DNA of 18,801 nucleotides. Source: Methanosarcinales archaeon (GTDB taxonomy: Archaea > Halobacteriota > Methanosarcinia > Methanosarcinales > Methanocomedenaceae). Positions 1 through 9,160 of the stretch are shown here, in pieces; within the stretch, counting starts at the first letter, position 1, and the number at the start of each line of letters is the position of its first letter. Under the pieces are notes generated by a model. It did no database searches, was not told the DNA's origin, and worked only from the letters and a program-made list of their open reading frames with translations. Where the stretch lies: NCBI GenBank assembly GCA_030614485.1, contig JAUWTY010000005.1, positions 1 through 18,801 of the forward strand, given 5' to 3'. The translations under genes were made by a program, and so were the position numbers.

Positions 1-1170
1 ACCCAGGCAGCAGCACATGTTGCACAGATGGACTCGTCCATAGATGATATTATTACATCCAAAGCTTACGGTATGCCTCGCAGCCGGGCCAGGTCAAGGG
101 TCATTCAGTCCATTACAGGGGCGATTGAGAAAGACGATAACAAACCTGATGTTGCCGAACTGCTTTCCTACCCCATTGCCCGGATACTGGTATCATGCAT
201 AGACGATGCTTTTTTGACACGGCGGTATGCCCTTGCAGAGGCAAAGTTTGCCAATACCAGGATGCAAAAAGTGAAAGATTACAGTACATTACAGGAGATT
301 GGCGCGGATTTTAACATTAATGCCAGTATTGCTGACAAAGGGTTCCAGATACATTTCACCGATTATATCAGGGGCGCTGCCGGAATGCGGGCACTTAACT
401 GGAAACTGGTGAATCGCAGGCTTAAATCAGGTTTTGTCAATATCACAAAGGAAGAATACGCCCGCTTGCTGCAGGAAGGTATCAGGGTGCGCATCTTTAA
501 CTCCCTGCCCCTTGCCGTACCTGAGGGTTTCTGCCAGGCCCTTGAAGAATATATTGTTGAAATTAAGACCTGCCTGGAACATAGCAAGAAAGAGTTGGGT
601 GAGGAGGGCTTCGGTGAGATGGAGCCGGGAAGTTTCCCGCCGTGTATCAAACATCTATTGGCAAGTGCCCAGGGCGGTGTAAATCTTGCACATTCAGCCA
701 GATTTGCGCTGACTTCATTTTTGCTTAACATTGAACTTTCAGTGGACCAGATAATCCAGTTATTTGGCGTGTCGCCTGATTTCAATGAAGAGATGACACG
801 GTATCAGGTAGAACATATTGCAGGTGGCACAGGTACATCCTATAAACCACCGTCATGTTCCACCATGATCACATATGGCAATTGTATGGGCAAGGATGTC
901 TTGTGCAGGGAGATCGGTCACCCGCTGAACTATTACAGGAAAAAGAAAAAGATGGTAGCCAGTGAGACCGAAAGCATAGCTGTCGGAGGGCAAGCGGCAT
1001 CTTTAAATGAACAACCTGTATCTTCGAAAGAATCATCATCTTCAAAAGAACAACCCATATCTTCGGATAAATCATCATCTCCAAACGGACAACCCGTATC
1101 TTCGAATGAATCATCATCTTCAAACGAACAACCCGTATCTTCGAACGAACCATCATCTTCAAATAAATAA
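1..1170 (+). CDS. priL: DNA primase large subunit PriL (5' end outside the window)
   Basis: PriL is the regulatory, Fe-S cluster-carrying partner of the catalytic subunit PriS in the archaeal/eukaryotic-type primase, which makes RNA/DNA primers at replication forks. The frame is open to base 1, and codons upstream of the ATG at 28 look like the family's N-terminal helix, so the true start probably lies left of the window. Counting from the Met at 28, four cysteines fit the Fe-S ligand set: C206 (FPPC), C277, C286 and C293 (C-x8-C-x6-C). The region ending GHPLNYY is the usual C-terminal core end. After it comes a basic patch (RKKKKM) and then about 70 residues of Ser/Glu/Pro/Asn-rich tail made of four 13-residue repeats; I know of no such tail in the family. 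Family assignment is confident. The tail's role is unknown, and it may be dispensable disordered sequence. Confidence 0.85.
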   Translation, partial: TQAAAHVAQMDSSIDDIITSKAYGMPRSRARSRVIQSITGAIEKDDNKPDVAELLSYPIARILVSCIDDAFLTRRYALAEAKFANTRMQKVKDYSTLQEIGADFNINASIADKGFQIHFTDYIRGAAGMRALNWKLVNRRLKSGFVNITKEEYARLLQEGIRVRIFNSLPLAVPEGFCQALEEYIVEIKTCLEHSKKELGEEGFGEMEPGSFPPCIKHLLASAQGGVNLAHSARFALTSFLLNIELSVDQIIQLFGVSPDFNEEMTRYQVEHIAGGTGTSYKPPSCSTMITYGNCMGKDVLCREIGHPLNYYRKKKKMVASETESIAVGGQAASLNEQPVSSKESSSSKEQPISSDKSSSPNGQPVSSNESSSSNEQPVSSNEPSSSNK

Positions 1171-1197
1171 CCCATATCTTTGAATGAATAATCATAT
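1009..1197 (+). repeat. 39-bp tandem repeats at the 3' end of priL, continuing past its stop
   Basis: Four tandem 39-bp units (1009-1047, 1048-1086, 1087-1125, 1126-1164) encode variants of EQPVSSKESSSSK. A fifth, degenerate unit starts at 1165. Where other units read a Glu-Gln pair it reads AAA TAA, so a CAA-to-TAA change supplies the priL stop. The similarity continues about 25 bp beyond the stop (CCCATATCTTTGAATGAA against CCCGTATCTTCGAATGAA in unit 3). This is seen directly in the sequence. That the array expanded by slippage or unequal exchange is inference. Confidence 0.85.
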
Positions 1198-1466
1198 ACA
1201 GCAAAAGGGCATATTTAAAAGGATAAGATACATTTAAGTCGAATAGCTATACAATTAGATTAATAGAAATTAAAATGGGGTTAAAAATTAGACTAAGGTC
1301 ATAGTATTCGAAAGAAACCTTTAAATCTAATGTATGCATGATAGGGCGTTACGTCAGCAAAGCCTCCCTAGTATATAGATCGGTGAATAATTGGACTGCA
1401 AAAATTTTTCAATGCAATATTTTCGTACAGGTTTAGGTGTAGGTTTAGCTAATGCTGAATATAAGA
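1198..1466. other. Spacer between priL and tRNA-Lys, no gene seen
   Basis: This AT-rich stretch of about 270 bases has no ORF with family resemblance on either strand. It contains several TATA-like runs (CCTTTAAATCT near 1318, AGTATATAG near 1371, CAATATTTT near 1415), any of which could serve the downstream tRNA or the RNA polymerase operon. There is a short direct repeat, AGGTTTA, at about 1430 and 1442. I could not assign a specific promoter. Confidence 0.5.
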
Positions 1467-1572
1467 GGGCTCGTAGCTCAGACAGGCAGAGCACCTGGCT
1501 TTTAAGGTGCATGGGTATTCCCATGCATTGGAAGATACCAGATGGTCGTGGGTTCAAATCCCTCCGAGCCCG
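1467..1572 (+). tRNA. tRNA-Lys(UUU) with an intron
   Basis: The acceptor arms GGGCTCG (1467-1473) and CGAGCCC (1565-1571) pair perfectly, with discriminator G at 1572 and no encoded CCA. The D-stem is GCTC/GAGC (1476-1479 with 1489-1492). The anticodon loop reads C-T-TTT-A, then the intron, then A; the anticodon is TTT at 1501-1503, so the tRNA inserts lysine at AAA/AAG. The T-loop is TTCAAAT (1553-1559). Two stem positions are not Watson-Crick: C1494 opposite A1542 at the base of the anticodon stem (27:43), and T1549 opposite T1563 in the T-stem (50:64). The rest of the cloverleaf is intact, so I call a functional gene with some reservation. It lies 32 bases upstream of rpoH on the same strand. 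Confidence 0.92.
1505..1536 (+). other. 32-nt tRNA-Lys intron with bulge-helix-bulge
   Basis: The intron follows position 37, the canonical archaeal site. It contains a perfect hairpin TGCATGGG-TATT-CCCATGCA (1508-1527). The bulge-helix-bulge recognised by archaeal tRNA splicing endonuclease can be drawn: central helix CTTT (1499-1502) with GAAG (1531-1534), a 5' bulge TAA (1503-1505) and a 3' bulge ATA (1535-1537). Cutting after the second base of each bulge removes exactly 1505-1536 and restores the CTTTTAA anticodon loop. Confidence 0.85.
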
Positions 1573-1604
1573 CTTCTTATAATTACTCGGGGACGGATGT
1601 TGAA

Positions 1605-1850
1605 ATGAAAAATACGAAAGAATTCAGTCTACTTGGTCATAATATGGTGCCGCAGCATATTTTAATACCGGAAAATGAAGTTAACAAAGTCCTTAAAGAA
1701 TATGGTGTGGACAAAGAGCAATTACCAAAAATAAAACTTGCAGACCCGGTTATTGTGGAAATCGGTGCTGAAATTGGAGATGTGATTAAAGTAATCCGCA
1801 ACAGCCCCACATCAGGAGAAGCTGTTGTTTATAGACTGGTAATTGAATGA
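1605..1850 (+). CDS. rpoH: DNA-directed RNA polymerase subunit H (Rpb5 C-terminal domain homologue)
   Basis: This 81-residue subunit of archaeal RNA polymerase corresponds to the C-terminal domain of eukaryotic Rpb5 and sits in the lower jaw near downstream DNA. Typical sequence is visible: the HNMVPQHILIPENE start of the domain, then LPKIKLADPVI, then IGDVIKVIRNSPTSGEAVVYRLV at the C terminus. Length matches the family (about 75-85). I chose ATG 1605; an upstream ATG at 1542 in the same frame lies inside the tRNA and would add a non-conserved leader. A weak G-rich site (GGGGACGG, about 1589-1596) precedes it, and TTATAATTA (about 1577) could be a box A giving a very short leader. It is the first gene of the RNA polymerase operon, as in other euryarchaea. 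Confidence 0.95.
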   Translation: MKNTKEFSLLGHNMVPQHILIPENEVNKVLKEYGVDKEQLPKIKLADPVIVEIGAEIGDVIKVIRNSPTSGEAVVYRLVIE

Positions 1851-1907
1851 ACTTTGGAAATGTTGAATTGAATTTTTATTCTGCTAAAAATAGGAAGGTG
1901 CAAATCC

Positions 1908-3503
1908 GTGTTGGATAGACAAGTATTGTCCAGAGCTTACTTTACAAGAGAAAATATAGTCAGACATCATATTGATTCATTCAATGATTTTCTAGACTAT
2001 GGACTGCAAAAGGTCATAAATGAACAGGCAACGATTGAGACTGATATCGAAGATACCTATGTCAGGCTTGGAGAGATAAGGGTCGGAAAGCCCACGGTAA
2101 AAGAAGCCGATGGTGCACAGGACCTATTGTATCCAAACGATGGTCGTCTCAGGAACATCACTTATTCTGCCCCGCTGTTCCTTGAAATGACTATCGTGAA
2201 AGGTGAAACTGAAAACGAAACTGTAGAAGCTGTAATAGGTCAGCTTCCCATGATGTTGATGAGCAAAGGCTGCAACCTGGCCGATATATCTTATGACGAA
2301 ATGGTCACAGTTGGGGAAGACCCATTGGATCCGGGTGGATATTTCATAGTCAACGGTACTGAGAGGGTACTAATGACACTGGAAGACCTGGCACCAAATA
2401 AGATATTTGCAGAGTTCGAAGTACGCTACGGAGATAAGATAGAGGTTGCCAAAGTATTCAGTGAACGTCGCGGATACAGGGCTCTGGTGGTCGTTGAACG
2501 TGGCCGAAAATCTATTGTAGAAGTAAGTTTCCCTGCTATTTCCGGCCGTCTTTCTTTTATCACGTTGATGCGGTCCATGGGTGTTGAGACCGACGAAGAT
2601 ATCGTAAACATGGTCTCTGACAATCCTGAGGTTATCAAGTTCATGCTTGAAAACCTTGAAGAGGCTGAAGTTCACACCATCGAGGAAGCCATGGAAAAGG
2701 TAGGTAGCCGGGTGGCTGCCGGGCAGACAAGAGAATACCAGATAAAACGGGCTAATTATGTTATAGACCGATACCTGTTGCCCCATCTTGGTAACGACCC
2801 TGATCACCGGCCAGTGAAAGCACAATATCTGGCGAGGATGGCTGAGTCCTGTTTTGAACTGGCACTGGGCAGACGCCAACCAGATGACAAGGACCATTAT
2901 TCTAACAAACGTCTCAAACTGAGCGGTGACCTGATGGAAGATCTGTTCAGGGTTTCGTTCAACAGACTGGCACGGGATATCAAGTACCAGCTTGAGAGAG
3001 CAAATATGCGAAACCGTGACCTCAATGTAATTACTGTTGTCAGGGCAGATGTCCTCACTGAACGATTAGCACATCCACTCGCTACCGGTAATTGGGTTGG
3101 CGGCAGAGCCGGTGTGTCACAGTTACTGGACCGAATCGATTACATGGCCTCACTTTCACATCTGCGCCGTGTAATATCTCCCTTGTCCAGGGCACAGCCT
3201 CATTTCGAGGCCAGGGATTTGCACCCCACCCAGTGGGGCCGCATCTGTCCATCGGAAACTCCGGAAGGACCTAACTGCGGGCTTGTGAAGAACTTTGCCC
3301 AGATGGTGGAGATATCCACAGAGGTGTATGATATCAAGGGATTGAAACAGACCATGCACAACCTTGGTGTGGAACCAATAGTAACCCATATTTTGGGTAT
3401 GGAAGAGAAACCGGGCACCTACGCCACAGAACTTGAGGCGATTGAACAATCTCTGGAATACACTGATAATAACAATAACGAAGGGGGAGATTCATTTGAA
3501 TAG
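1908..3503 (+). CDS. rpoB2: DNA-directed RNA polymerase subunit B'' (N-terminal half of B)
   Basis: This is the N-terminal half of the second-largest polymerase subunit, split from B' as in methanogens and some other euryarchaea. It forms the protrusion, lobe and fork regions of the catalytic core. The protein opens with the family signature [32 protein letters not shown] lies near residue 142, and the fork region RRVISPL begins near residue 420, followed by [20 protein letters not shown] from residue 439. Its 531 residues match other B'' subunits. I chose GTG 1908 because AGGAAGGTG (1892-1900) sits seven bases upstream; TTG 1911 is the alternative. The stop overlaps the start of rpoB1 by eight bases, implying translational coupling of the two halves. 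Confidence 0.96.
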   Translation: MLDRQVLSRAYFTRENIVRHHIDSFNDFLDYGLQKVINEQATIETDIEDTYVRLGEIRVGKPTVKEADGAQDLLYPNDGRLRNITYSAPLFLEMTIVKGETENETVEAVIGQLPMMLMSKGCNLADISYDEMVTVGEDPLDPGGYFIVNGTERVLMTLEDLAPNKIFAEFEVRYGDKIEVAKVFSERRGYRALVVVERGRKSIVEVSFPAISGRLSFITLMRSMGVETDEDIVNMVSDNPEVIKFMLENLEEAEVHTIEEAMEKVGSRVAAGQTREYQIKRANYVIDRYLLPHLGNDPDHRPVKAQYLARMAESCFELALGRRQPDDKDHYSNKRLKLSGDLMEDLFRVSFNRLARDIKYQLERANMRNRDLNVITVVRADVLTERLAHPLATGNWVGGRAGVSQLLDRIDYMASLSHLRRVISPLSRAQPHFEARDLHPTQWGRICPSETPEGPNCGLVKNFAQMVEISTEVYDIKGLKQTMHNLGVEPIVTHILGMEEKPGTYATELEAIEQSLEYTDNNNNEGGDSFE

Positions 3504-5310
3504 AACAAGAGTTTTCTTGAATGGGGAATTGCTGGGTTACCATAATAGTCCAGAAGAACTGGTTGACAATATTAAGCAGATGCGCCGTTCCGGCACAGTC
3601 CCAAAACAGGTAAATGTAGCACATTACCCGACAACCAACGAGATTATCATAAATAGTGACAACGGTAGAGCCCGCAGACCTTGCCTCATAGTGGAGAATG
3701 GAAAACCACTATTGAAAGAGGGACATATTGCACAGTTGAAGAACAATGAGATTGTATTTGAAGACCTCATTAAGATGGGACTGGTGGAATATATCGATGC
3801 AGAGGAAGAAGAAAATGTATTCATTGCCGTGAATGAGGCAGACCTGACCCCGGAGAATACACATCTTGAGATTGACCCGGCCCTGATACTGGGTATCTGT
3901 ACCGGAATGATACCTTTCCCGGAGCACAATGCATCGCCCAGGTGCACCATGGGTGCAGGTATGGTAAAGCAGTGCCTGGGAGTACCTATGGTAAATATGA
4001 AACTCCGGCCAGATACCAGGGGGCACCTGCTGCACTACCCACAAAAAGCACTGGTGCATACCCAGACATGTGATGTTATCGGTTTCGATGACAGGCCAGC
4101 AGGCCAGAATTTTGTTGTGGCAGTACTTTCATATGAAGGTTATAATATTGAGGATGCCCTTGTTATCAATAAGGGTAGTATAGAGCGGGGCTTAGGCAGA
4201 AGCCATTTCTTCAGGACCATGGACGGTGAAGAAAGACGTTATCCAGGTGGCCAGGAGGATAAATTCGAGATACCTGACCAGGAAGTGCGGGGTGCCCGCG
4301 GTCCGGAAGTTTATTCTCAACTGGATGATGATGGGATAGTAAACCCTGAGATCGTAGTGGATCACAATGATGTGCTCGTCGGCAAGACCAGTCCGCCGCG
4401 GTTCCTTGAAGAACCCACAGAACTGGGTTTGAGTCCCCAGCAGAGGCGCGAGTCAAGTGTTACTATGCGTTCTAATGAAAAAGGCATAGTGGACTCGGTC
4501 ATTCTCACCGAAAGCGAGAACGGCGCCCGGCTGACAAAAGTGAAGATACGGGACCAGAGGGTTCCTGAACTGGGTGACAAGTTTGCATCCAGGCACGGGC
4601 AAAAAGGTGTAATTGGACTTATCATGCCTTTTGATGATATGCCTTTCAATGAATCGGGTATGGTACCTGACCTTATACTCAATCCTCATGCCATCCCGTC
4701 AAGGATGACAGTTGCACATGTCCTGGAAATGATTGGAGGAAAAGTGGGCAGTCTTGAAGGCAGGCGCATCAATGGCACTCCATTCTCAGGTGAATCTGAA
4801 GTGGACCTGAGACTGGGCCTGAAACGCGCAGGTTATTCCCATACCGGCAAGGAAGTGTTCTATGATGGTATTACCGGGAAGCGCATCGAAGCAGATGTGT
4901 TTGTCGGTGCTATCCTGTATCAGAAACTATACCATATGGTGGCGTCCAAGATACATGCCAGGAGCAGGGGTCCTGTGCAGGTGCTTACCAGGCAGCCAAC
5001 AGAAGGGCGGGCCAGGGAAGGTGGTCTGAGGTTCGGTGAGATGGAACGTGACGTGCTAATCGGGCATGGTGCATCCCTTGCCTTGAAGGAGAGGTTGCTG
5101 GACGAATCAGATAAAGTAGAACAACTTGTGTGCTCTACCTGTGGAATGATCGCTACCAATGACAAGAGACGAAATGTAACATTCTGTCCCAACTGCGGTG
5201 CCGAGATTGGTATATACAAGGTGGAGATGAGTTATGCGTTCAAGTTACTTCTGGACGAGATAAAATCGCTGGGTGTAGCTCCCAGGATGGTGCTTGAGGA
5301 TGCAGTGTAG
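3496..5310 (+). CDS. rpoB1: DNA-directed RNA polymerase subunit B' (C-terminal half of B)
   Basis: This is the C-terminal half of subunit B, with the wall, hybrid-binding, anchor and clamp parts. Visible features are [17 protein letters not shown], the [12 protein letters not shown] motif at residues 360-371 near the active centre, and a C-terminal zinc ribbon with C546-x2-C549 and C564-x2-C567. The start is TTG 3496: the protein then begins [16 protein letters not shown] as expected, and GGGGGAGA (3483-3490) provides a good ribosome-binding site. An in-frame ATG at 3433 would only add rpoB2-overlapping, non-conserved sequence. That gives 604 residues, normal for the family. It overlaps rpoB2 by eight bases and ends 12 bases before rpoA1. 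Confidence 0.96.
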   Translation: MNRTRVFLNGELLGYHNSPEELVDNIKQMRRSGTVPKQVNVAHYPTTNEIIINSDNGRARRPCLIVENGKPLLKEGHIAQLKNNEIVFEDLIKMGLVEYIDAEEEENVFIAVNEADLTPENTHLEIDPALILGICTGMIPFPEHNASPRCTMGAGMVKQCLGVPMVNMKLRPDTRGHLLHYPQKALVHTQTCDVIGFDDRPAGQNFVVAVLSYEGYNIEDALVINKGSIERGLGRSHFFRTMDGEERRYPGGQEDKFEIPDQEVRGARGPEVYSQLDDDGIVNPEIVVDHNDVLVGKTSPPRFLEEPTELGLSPQQRRESSVTMRSNEKGIVDSVILTESENGARLTKVKIRDQRVPELGDKFASRHGQKGVIGLIMPFDDMPFNESGMVPDLILNPHAIPSRMTVAHVLEMIGGKVGSLEGRRINGTPFSGESEVDLRLGLKRAGYSHTGKEVFYDGITGKRIEADVFVGAILYQKLYHMVASKIHARSRGPVQVLTRQPTEGRAREGGLRFGEMERDVLIGHGASLALKERLLDESDKVEQLVCSTCGMIATNDKRRNVTFCPNCGAEIGIYKVEMSYAFKLLLDEIKSLGVAPRMVLEDAV

Positions 5311-5322
5311 GGGGTAATAATA

Positions 5323-7965
5323 ATGTCAGCAGTTCCAAAGAAAATTAAAGAGATACAGTTCGGGCTTATTTCACCCAAGGAATACAGGAAGATGAGCGTT
5401 ACCAGGGTTATCACGGCAGATACCTATGATGATGACGGTTTTCCAATTGAAATGGGTCTGATGGACCCAAAGATGGGCGTCATTGACCCAGGACTTCGTT
5501 GTAGGACATGCGGAGGCAGGGCAGGTGAATGTCCTGGTCATTTCGGACATGTGGAGCTCATAGCACCTGTGGTGCATGTAGGGTTTGCAAAACTGATACG
5601 CAAGATATTAAGGGCCACATGCAGGGATTGCGGGGCACTTCTTTTGGATTCAAGCCAGAAAAAACAATATCTCGAACAAATACGGATGTTAAAGAAGATT
5701 GGGCAGCCCATAGAGGATATTACCAATGAAGCTTTCAAGGAGGCAAGAAAGCCCAAGATATGCCAGTACTGTGGTGCCAAACAACTTGATGTAAAGGTAG
5801 AAAAACCCTCTACGTATGTAGAAAAGGATGGGACACATGAACATAAACTCATGGCGTCCGATATCAGGAGTAGGTTCGAGAAAATCTCGAACGACGATAT
5901 AGAAGTTATGGGCATGGACCCCACTAAAGCCAGGCCCGAATGGACAATTATCACGGTGCTTCCCGTGCCGCCTGTGACCATGCGCCCCAGTATTACCCTG
6001 GAGTCAGGACAAAGGAGTGAGGATGACCTTACCCATAAACTGGTGGATATTATCAGGATCAATCAGCGGTTCCAGGAGAACCGCGAAGCAGGTGCACCCC
6101 AGCTTATCATCGAAGACCTGTGGGAACTTCTTCAGTATCACGTGACCACATTCATCGATAATGCAGTATCGGGAGTGCCTCCTGCAAGACATCGTTCAGG
6201 AAGACCTTTGAAGACATTGTCACAGAGGCTTAAAGGCAAGGAAGGCAGGTTCAGGGGCAGTCTTTCAGGTAAAAGGGTCAATTTCAGTGCAAGGACTGTT
6301 ATATCGCCTGACCCCAACCTGAGTATAAGTGAAGTGGGCGTGCCTTTATCCATGGCCATGGAACTGAGCATACCTGTCAATGTAACCAAACGCAATCTCG
6401 AAGATGTGCGTGAATTTATCAAAAGAGGTCCTGACAATCATCCGGGCGCAAATTATGTGATTCGCGATGATAATCGCAGGCTCAAGGTCACTGACAAGAA
6501 CTGTGAGGAGTTAGCTGAAACCCTTGAATTGGGATGGAAAGTTGACAGACAGTTGAAGAATGGAGATATTATTCTATTCAACAGGCAGCCTTCATTGCAC
6601 AGGATGAGCATTATGGCCCATGAGGTCAAGGTGCTGCCACACAAAACGTTCAGGCTGAACCCGGCAGTATGTCCGCCATATAATGCCGATTTTGATGGTG
6701 ATGAGATGAACATGCATGTGTTGCAGACCGAAGAGGCAAGGGCTGAGGCAAAGATGCTCATCCATGTCCAGGAGAACATTCTGTCTCCTCGTTTCGGCGG
6801 TCCTATTATCGGCGGTATACATGACCACATATCAGGTATGTACATACTTACCAAGGGTGATAACAGGGTAGATAAGAACGATTTCCTTGAAATGTTGAGG
6901 AAGTCACGGATCACAGAGATTGTAGAACCTGCAGGTGAAGAGGACGGTAATCCTTACTGGACAGGAAAACAGGTATTCAGCCAGATCCTGCCAGACGGGT
7001 TGAACATGACCTATAAAGCGTTATTGTGCGAGAACTGTGACACCTGTAAAAAAGAGGACTGTGACCGTGATGCTTACGTGACAATAAGAGACGGTCAACT
7101 ACTCAGCGGCACCATCGATGAAAAGGCTGTGGGGGCGTTCAAAGGTTTGATACTTGACCGTATTGTTAAGGATTACACCCCGACAGTTGCTCTCCAGTTT
7201 ATTGATGATATGACCAGGCTTGCTATTAGAAGTATCATGCATTTCGGATTCAGTTTCGGTATAAGTGACGAAGACATACCTGATGAGGCAAGCGCACAGA
7301 TATCTGAACTGCTGGAGGATGCCGAAAAGAGGGTTATGGAGTTTATCATTGCTTTCAATGAAGACAATCTGGAACCTCTGCCCGGTAGATCAGTGGCAGA
7401 AACACTCGAATTGAGGATCATGCAGGAATTGGGTAAGGCAAGGGATGCTACCGGTGAAATTGCTGGCAAATACCTTGGTCTGGACAATACTGCTGTGATT
7501 ATGGCGGTGTCCGGGGCCAGAGGTTCTATGCTGAACTTGACACAGATGGCGGGGTGCGTGGGCCAGCAGGCAGTGAGAGGCGAGCGTATACGCCGGGGCT
7601 ATGCAGGCAGGACCCTTTCCAACTTTAATCACGGAGACCTGGGTGCAGCTGCTCACGGGTTCGTGAAGAGCAGTTATAAAAAGGGCTTATCTCCTACCGA
7701 ATACTTCTTCCATGCCATTGGTGGCAGGGAAGGTCTGGTGGATACGGCTGTCAGGACGTCACAGAGCGGTTATCTACAGCGCAGACTGGTCAATGCCTTA
7801 CAGGATCTGGAGGTCCAATATGATGGTACTGTGAAGGATACCAGGGGAATGATCGTCCAGTTCAAATACGGCGAAGACGGTGTGGACCCCATGAAAAGTG
7901 ATTACAGTAAACCTCAGACCATACGCAGGATAATCGAAGATGTCATCGGGAAGGAGGTGGAATAA
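5323..7965 (+). CDS. rpoA1: DNA-directed RNA polymerase subunit A' (N-terminal part of A)
   Basis: This is the larger part of the biggest polymerase subunit and holds the catalytic magnesium site NADFDGD at residues 454-460 (Asp 456, 458, 460). The N terminus has a clamp zinc site (CRTCGGRAGECPGHFGH) and a second pair CRDCG ... CQYCG. RFRGSLSGKRVNFSARTVISPDP is the switch/lid region, and RNRQPSLHRM-like sequence (FNRQPSLHRM) precedes the active site. A compact cluster C569-x2-C572-x2-C575-x4-C580 lies in the funnel-side region. Its 880 residues are normal for methanogen A'. ATG 5323 follows GGGGT at 5311-5315. The next gene, rpoA2, starts on the base after its TAA. C-terminal sequence GLSPTEYFFHAIGGREGLVDTAV corresponds to the bridge-helix end. 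Confidence 0.97.
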   Translation: MSAVPKKIKEIQFGLISPKEYRKMSVTRVITADTYDDDGFPIEMGLMDPKMGVIDPGLRCRTCGGRAGECPGHFGHVELIAPVVHVGFAKLIRKILRATCRDCGALLLDSSQKKQYLEQIRMLKKIGQPIEDITNEAFKEARKPKICQYCGAKQLDVKVEKPSTYVEKDGTHEHKLMASDIRSRFEKISNDDIEVMGMDPTKARPEWTIITVLPVPPVTMRPSITLESGQRSEDDLTHKLVDIIRINQRFQENREAGAPQLIIEDLWELLQYHVTTFIDNAVSGVPPARHRSGRPLKTLSQRLKGKEGRFRGSLSGKRVNFSARTVISPDPNLSISEVGVPLSMAMELSIPVNVTKRNLEDVREFIKRGPDNHPGANYVIRDDNRRLKVTDKNCEELAETLELGWKVDRQLKNGDIILFNRQPSLHRMSIMAHEVKVLPHKTFRLNPAVCPPYNADFDGDEMNMHVLQTEEARAEAKMLIHVQENILSPRFGGPIIGGIHDHISGMYILTKGDNRVDKNDFLEMLRKSRITEIVEPAGEEDGNPYWTGKQVFSQILPDGLNMTYKALLCENCDTCKKEDCDRDAYVTIRDGQLLSGTIDEKAVGAFKGLILDRIVKDYTPTVALQFIDDMTRLAIRSIMHFGFSFGISDEDIPDEASAQISELLEDAEKRVMEFIIAFNEDNLEPLPGRSVAETLELRIMQELGKARDATGEIAGKYLGLDNTAVIMAVSGARGSMLNLTQMAGCVGQQAVRGERIRRGYAGRTLSNFNHGDLGAAAHGFVKSSYKKGLSPTEYFFHAIGGREGLVDTAVRTSQSGYLQRRLVNALQDLEVQYDGTVKDTRGMIVQFKYGEDGVDPMKSDYSKPQTIRRIIEDVIGKEVE

Positions 7966-9114
7966 ATGGCAGTGAGTACGAAGACCATTGATGAAATGAC
8001 TGAAAACCTTCCTCTGCCCCAGAACCTGGTGGATGCCCTTAGAAGTGATTTGCAAAAGGTTGATGTGACCAAAAAGCAGCTTGAAAATATTATAGAACGT
8101 TCACTGGAAAGTTATGAGTATGCCCGTATCGAGCCCTGTGAAGCCGCTGGAGTAGTATCAGCCCAGAGTATAGGTGAGCCCGGTACACAGATGACCATGC
8201 GAACATTCCACTATGCAGGTGTGGCAGAGATCAACGTTACACTTGGTCTGCCAAGGTTGATTGAGATCGTGGATGCCAGGAAAAATCCTTCCACACCTAT
8301 GATGACTATCTACCTGACTGAAGAGTATGCCAAGGACCGTGACCTGGCCCGCAAACTTGCATGGGAGATCGAGGCCACGCATATCAGTCATGTGGGCAGT
8401 TTGTCTACTGACCTTACTGAGATGCTATTGGAAATTGAGCTCAATGAAAAGGCTATCATCCAGCGAGGTCTAACAGCCGAGGAGATTGCAGAAAAACTGG
8501 AAGATGAATTAGGTGTGACCGTTGTAACGGAGAAAAATATTCTCACAATCCGACCGGAAAATGAATCCTACAGGGAACTTTTACAGTTGAGTAAGAACGC
8601 GGAAAGCGTGATAATAAAGGGTGTCAAGGCAATTAACCGGGTGGTCATCAGTAAGGATGATATTATTGGTGAGTATGTGATGTATACTGAGGGTTCGGCA
8701 TTGAAGCAGGTACTTGTATTTGATGGTATAGATACCACGCGCACAAATACCAATAATGTCAATGAGGTATATGAGGTATTTGGCATTGAAGCTGCTCGGA
8801 ACAGTATCATCAAGGAAGCCATAGATACCCTGCGTGAACAGGGTTTGACAGTTGATGTGAGGCATATCATGCTGGTGTCAGATATTATGACAGTCGATGG
8901 TGAAGTGAAAGCTATCGGTAGGCACGGTATTTCAGGTGAAAAAGCTAGTGTGCTTGCCCGTGCTGCGTTCGAGGTGACTGTGAGCCATCTGTTGGATGCA
9001 GGTCTGAGGGGAGACGTGGATGAACTCAAAGGTGTTACCGAGAACGTTATTGTGGGTCAACCCATCAAACTGGGTACAGGGCACATCAAACTCATGGCGG
9101 CAAAAAAGACTTAA
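7966..9114 (+). CDS. rpoA2: DNA-directed RNA polymerase subunit A'' (C-terminal part of A)
   Basis: This is the C-terminal third of the largest polymerase subunit, completing the jaw, trigger loop and clamp. The trigger-loop region is clear at residues 67-98, [20 protein letters not shown] followed by [12 protein letters not shown]. The C-terminal [21 protein letters not shown] and [19 protein letters not shown] segments are typical of archaeal A''. No intein is present. The 382 residues are normal. ATG 7966 directly abuts the rpoA1 stop, and the strong site GGAGGTG (7953-7959) lies inside the end of rpoA1, so the two halves are translated in tandem. Confidence 0.97.
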   Translation: MAVSTKTIDEMTENLPLPQNLVDALRSDLQKVDVTKKQLENIIERSLESYEYARIEPCEAAGVVSAQSIGEPGTQMTMRTFHYAGVAEINVTLGLPRLIEIVDARKNPSTPMMTIYLTEEYAKDRDLARKLAWEIEATHISHVGSLSTDLTEMLLEIELNEKAIIQRGLTAEEIAEKLEDELGVTVVTEKNILTIRPENESYRELLQLSKNAESVIIKGVKAINRVVISKDDIIGEYVMYTEGSALKQVLVFDGIDTTRTNTNNVNEVYEVFGIEAARNSIIKEAIDTLREQGLTVDVRHIMLVSDIMTVDGEVKAIGRHGISGEKASVLARAAFEVTVSHLLDAGLRGDVDELKGVTENVIVGQPIKLGTGHIKLMAAKKT

Positions 9115-9160
9115 ACGATGAAGCCTTGTAGGAAGAAAAAATTCAGATGAGATGATATTT

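Noticed and set aside
869..1204. Minus-strand open frames made of repeated motifs opposite the priL tail
   Set aside because: They are the mirror of the 39-bp repeat array in the priL frame; repeats keep several frames open at once.
1467..1572. The tRNA-Lys as an attachment site of an integrated element
   Set aside because: No integrase gene and no second copy of the tRNA 3' end are visible, and the downstream genes are core polymerase genes.
1391..1582. Open frames overlapping the tRNA-Lys gene on both strands
   Set aside because: They contain tRNA sequence, have no family resemblance and no ribosome-binding sites; the tRNA explains the conservation.
3433..3495. Upstream extension of rpoB1 to the ATG at 3433
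   Set aside because: It overlaps rpoB2, adds residues absent from the family, and the TTG at 3496 has a strong ribosome-binding site and the conserved N terminus.
9115..9160. Possible kink-turn or C/D-box element before the eL30 gene (GATGAGATGAT)
   Set aside because: eL30 proteins bind kink-turns and self-regulation is known in yeast, but I could not pair a stem and a matching GA/GA core here; the stretch is better read as a ribosome-binding site.
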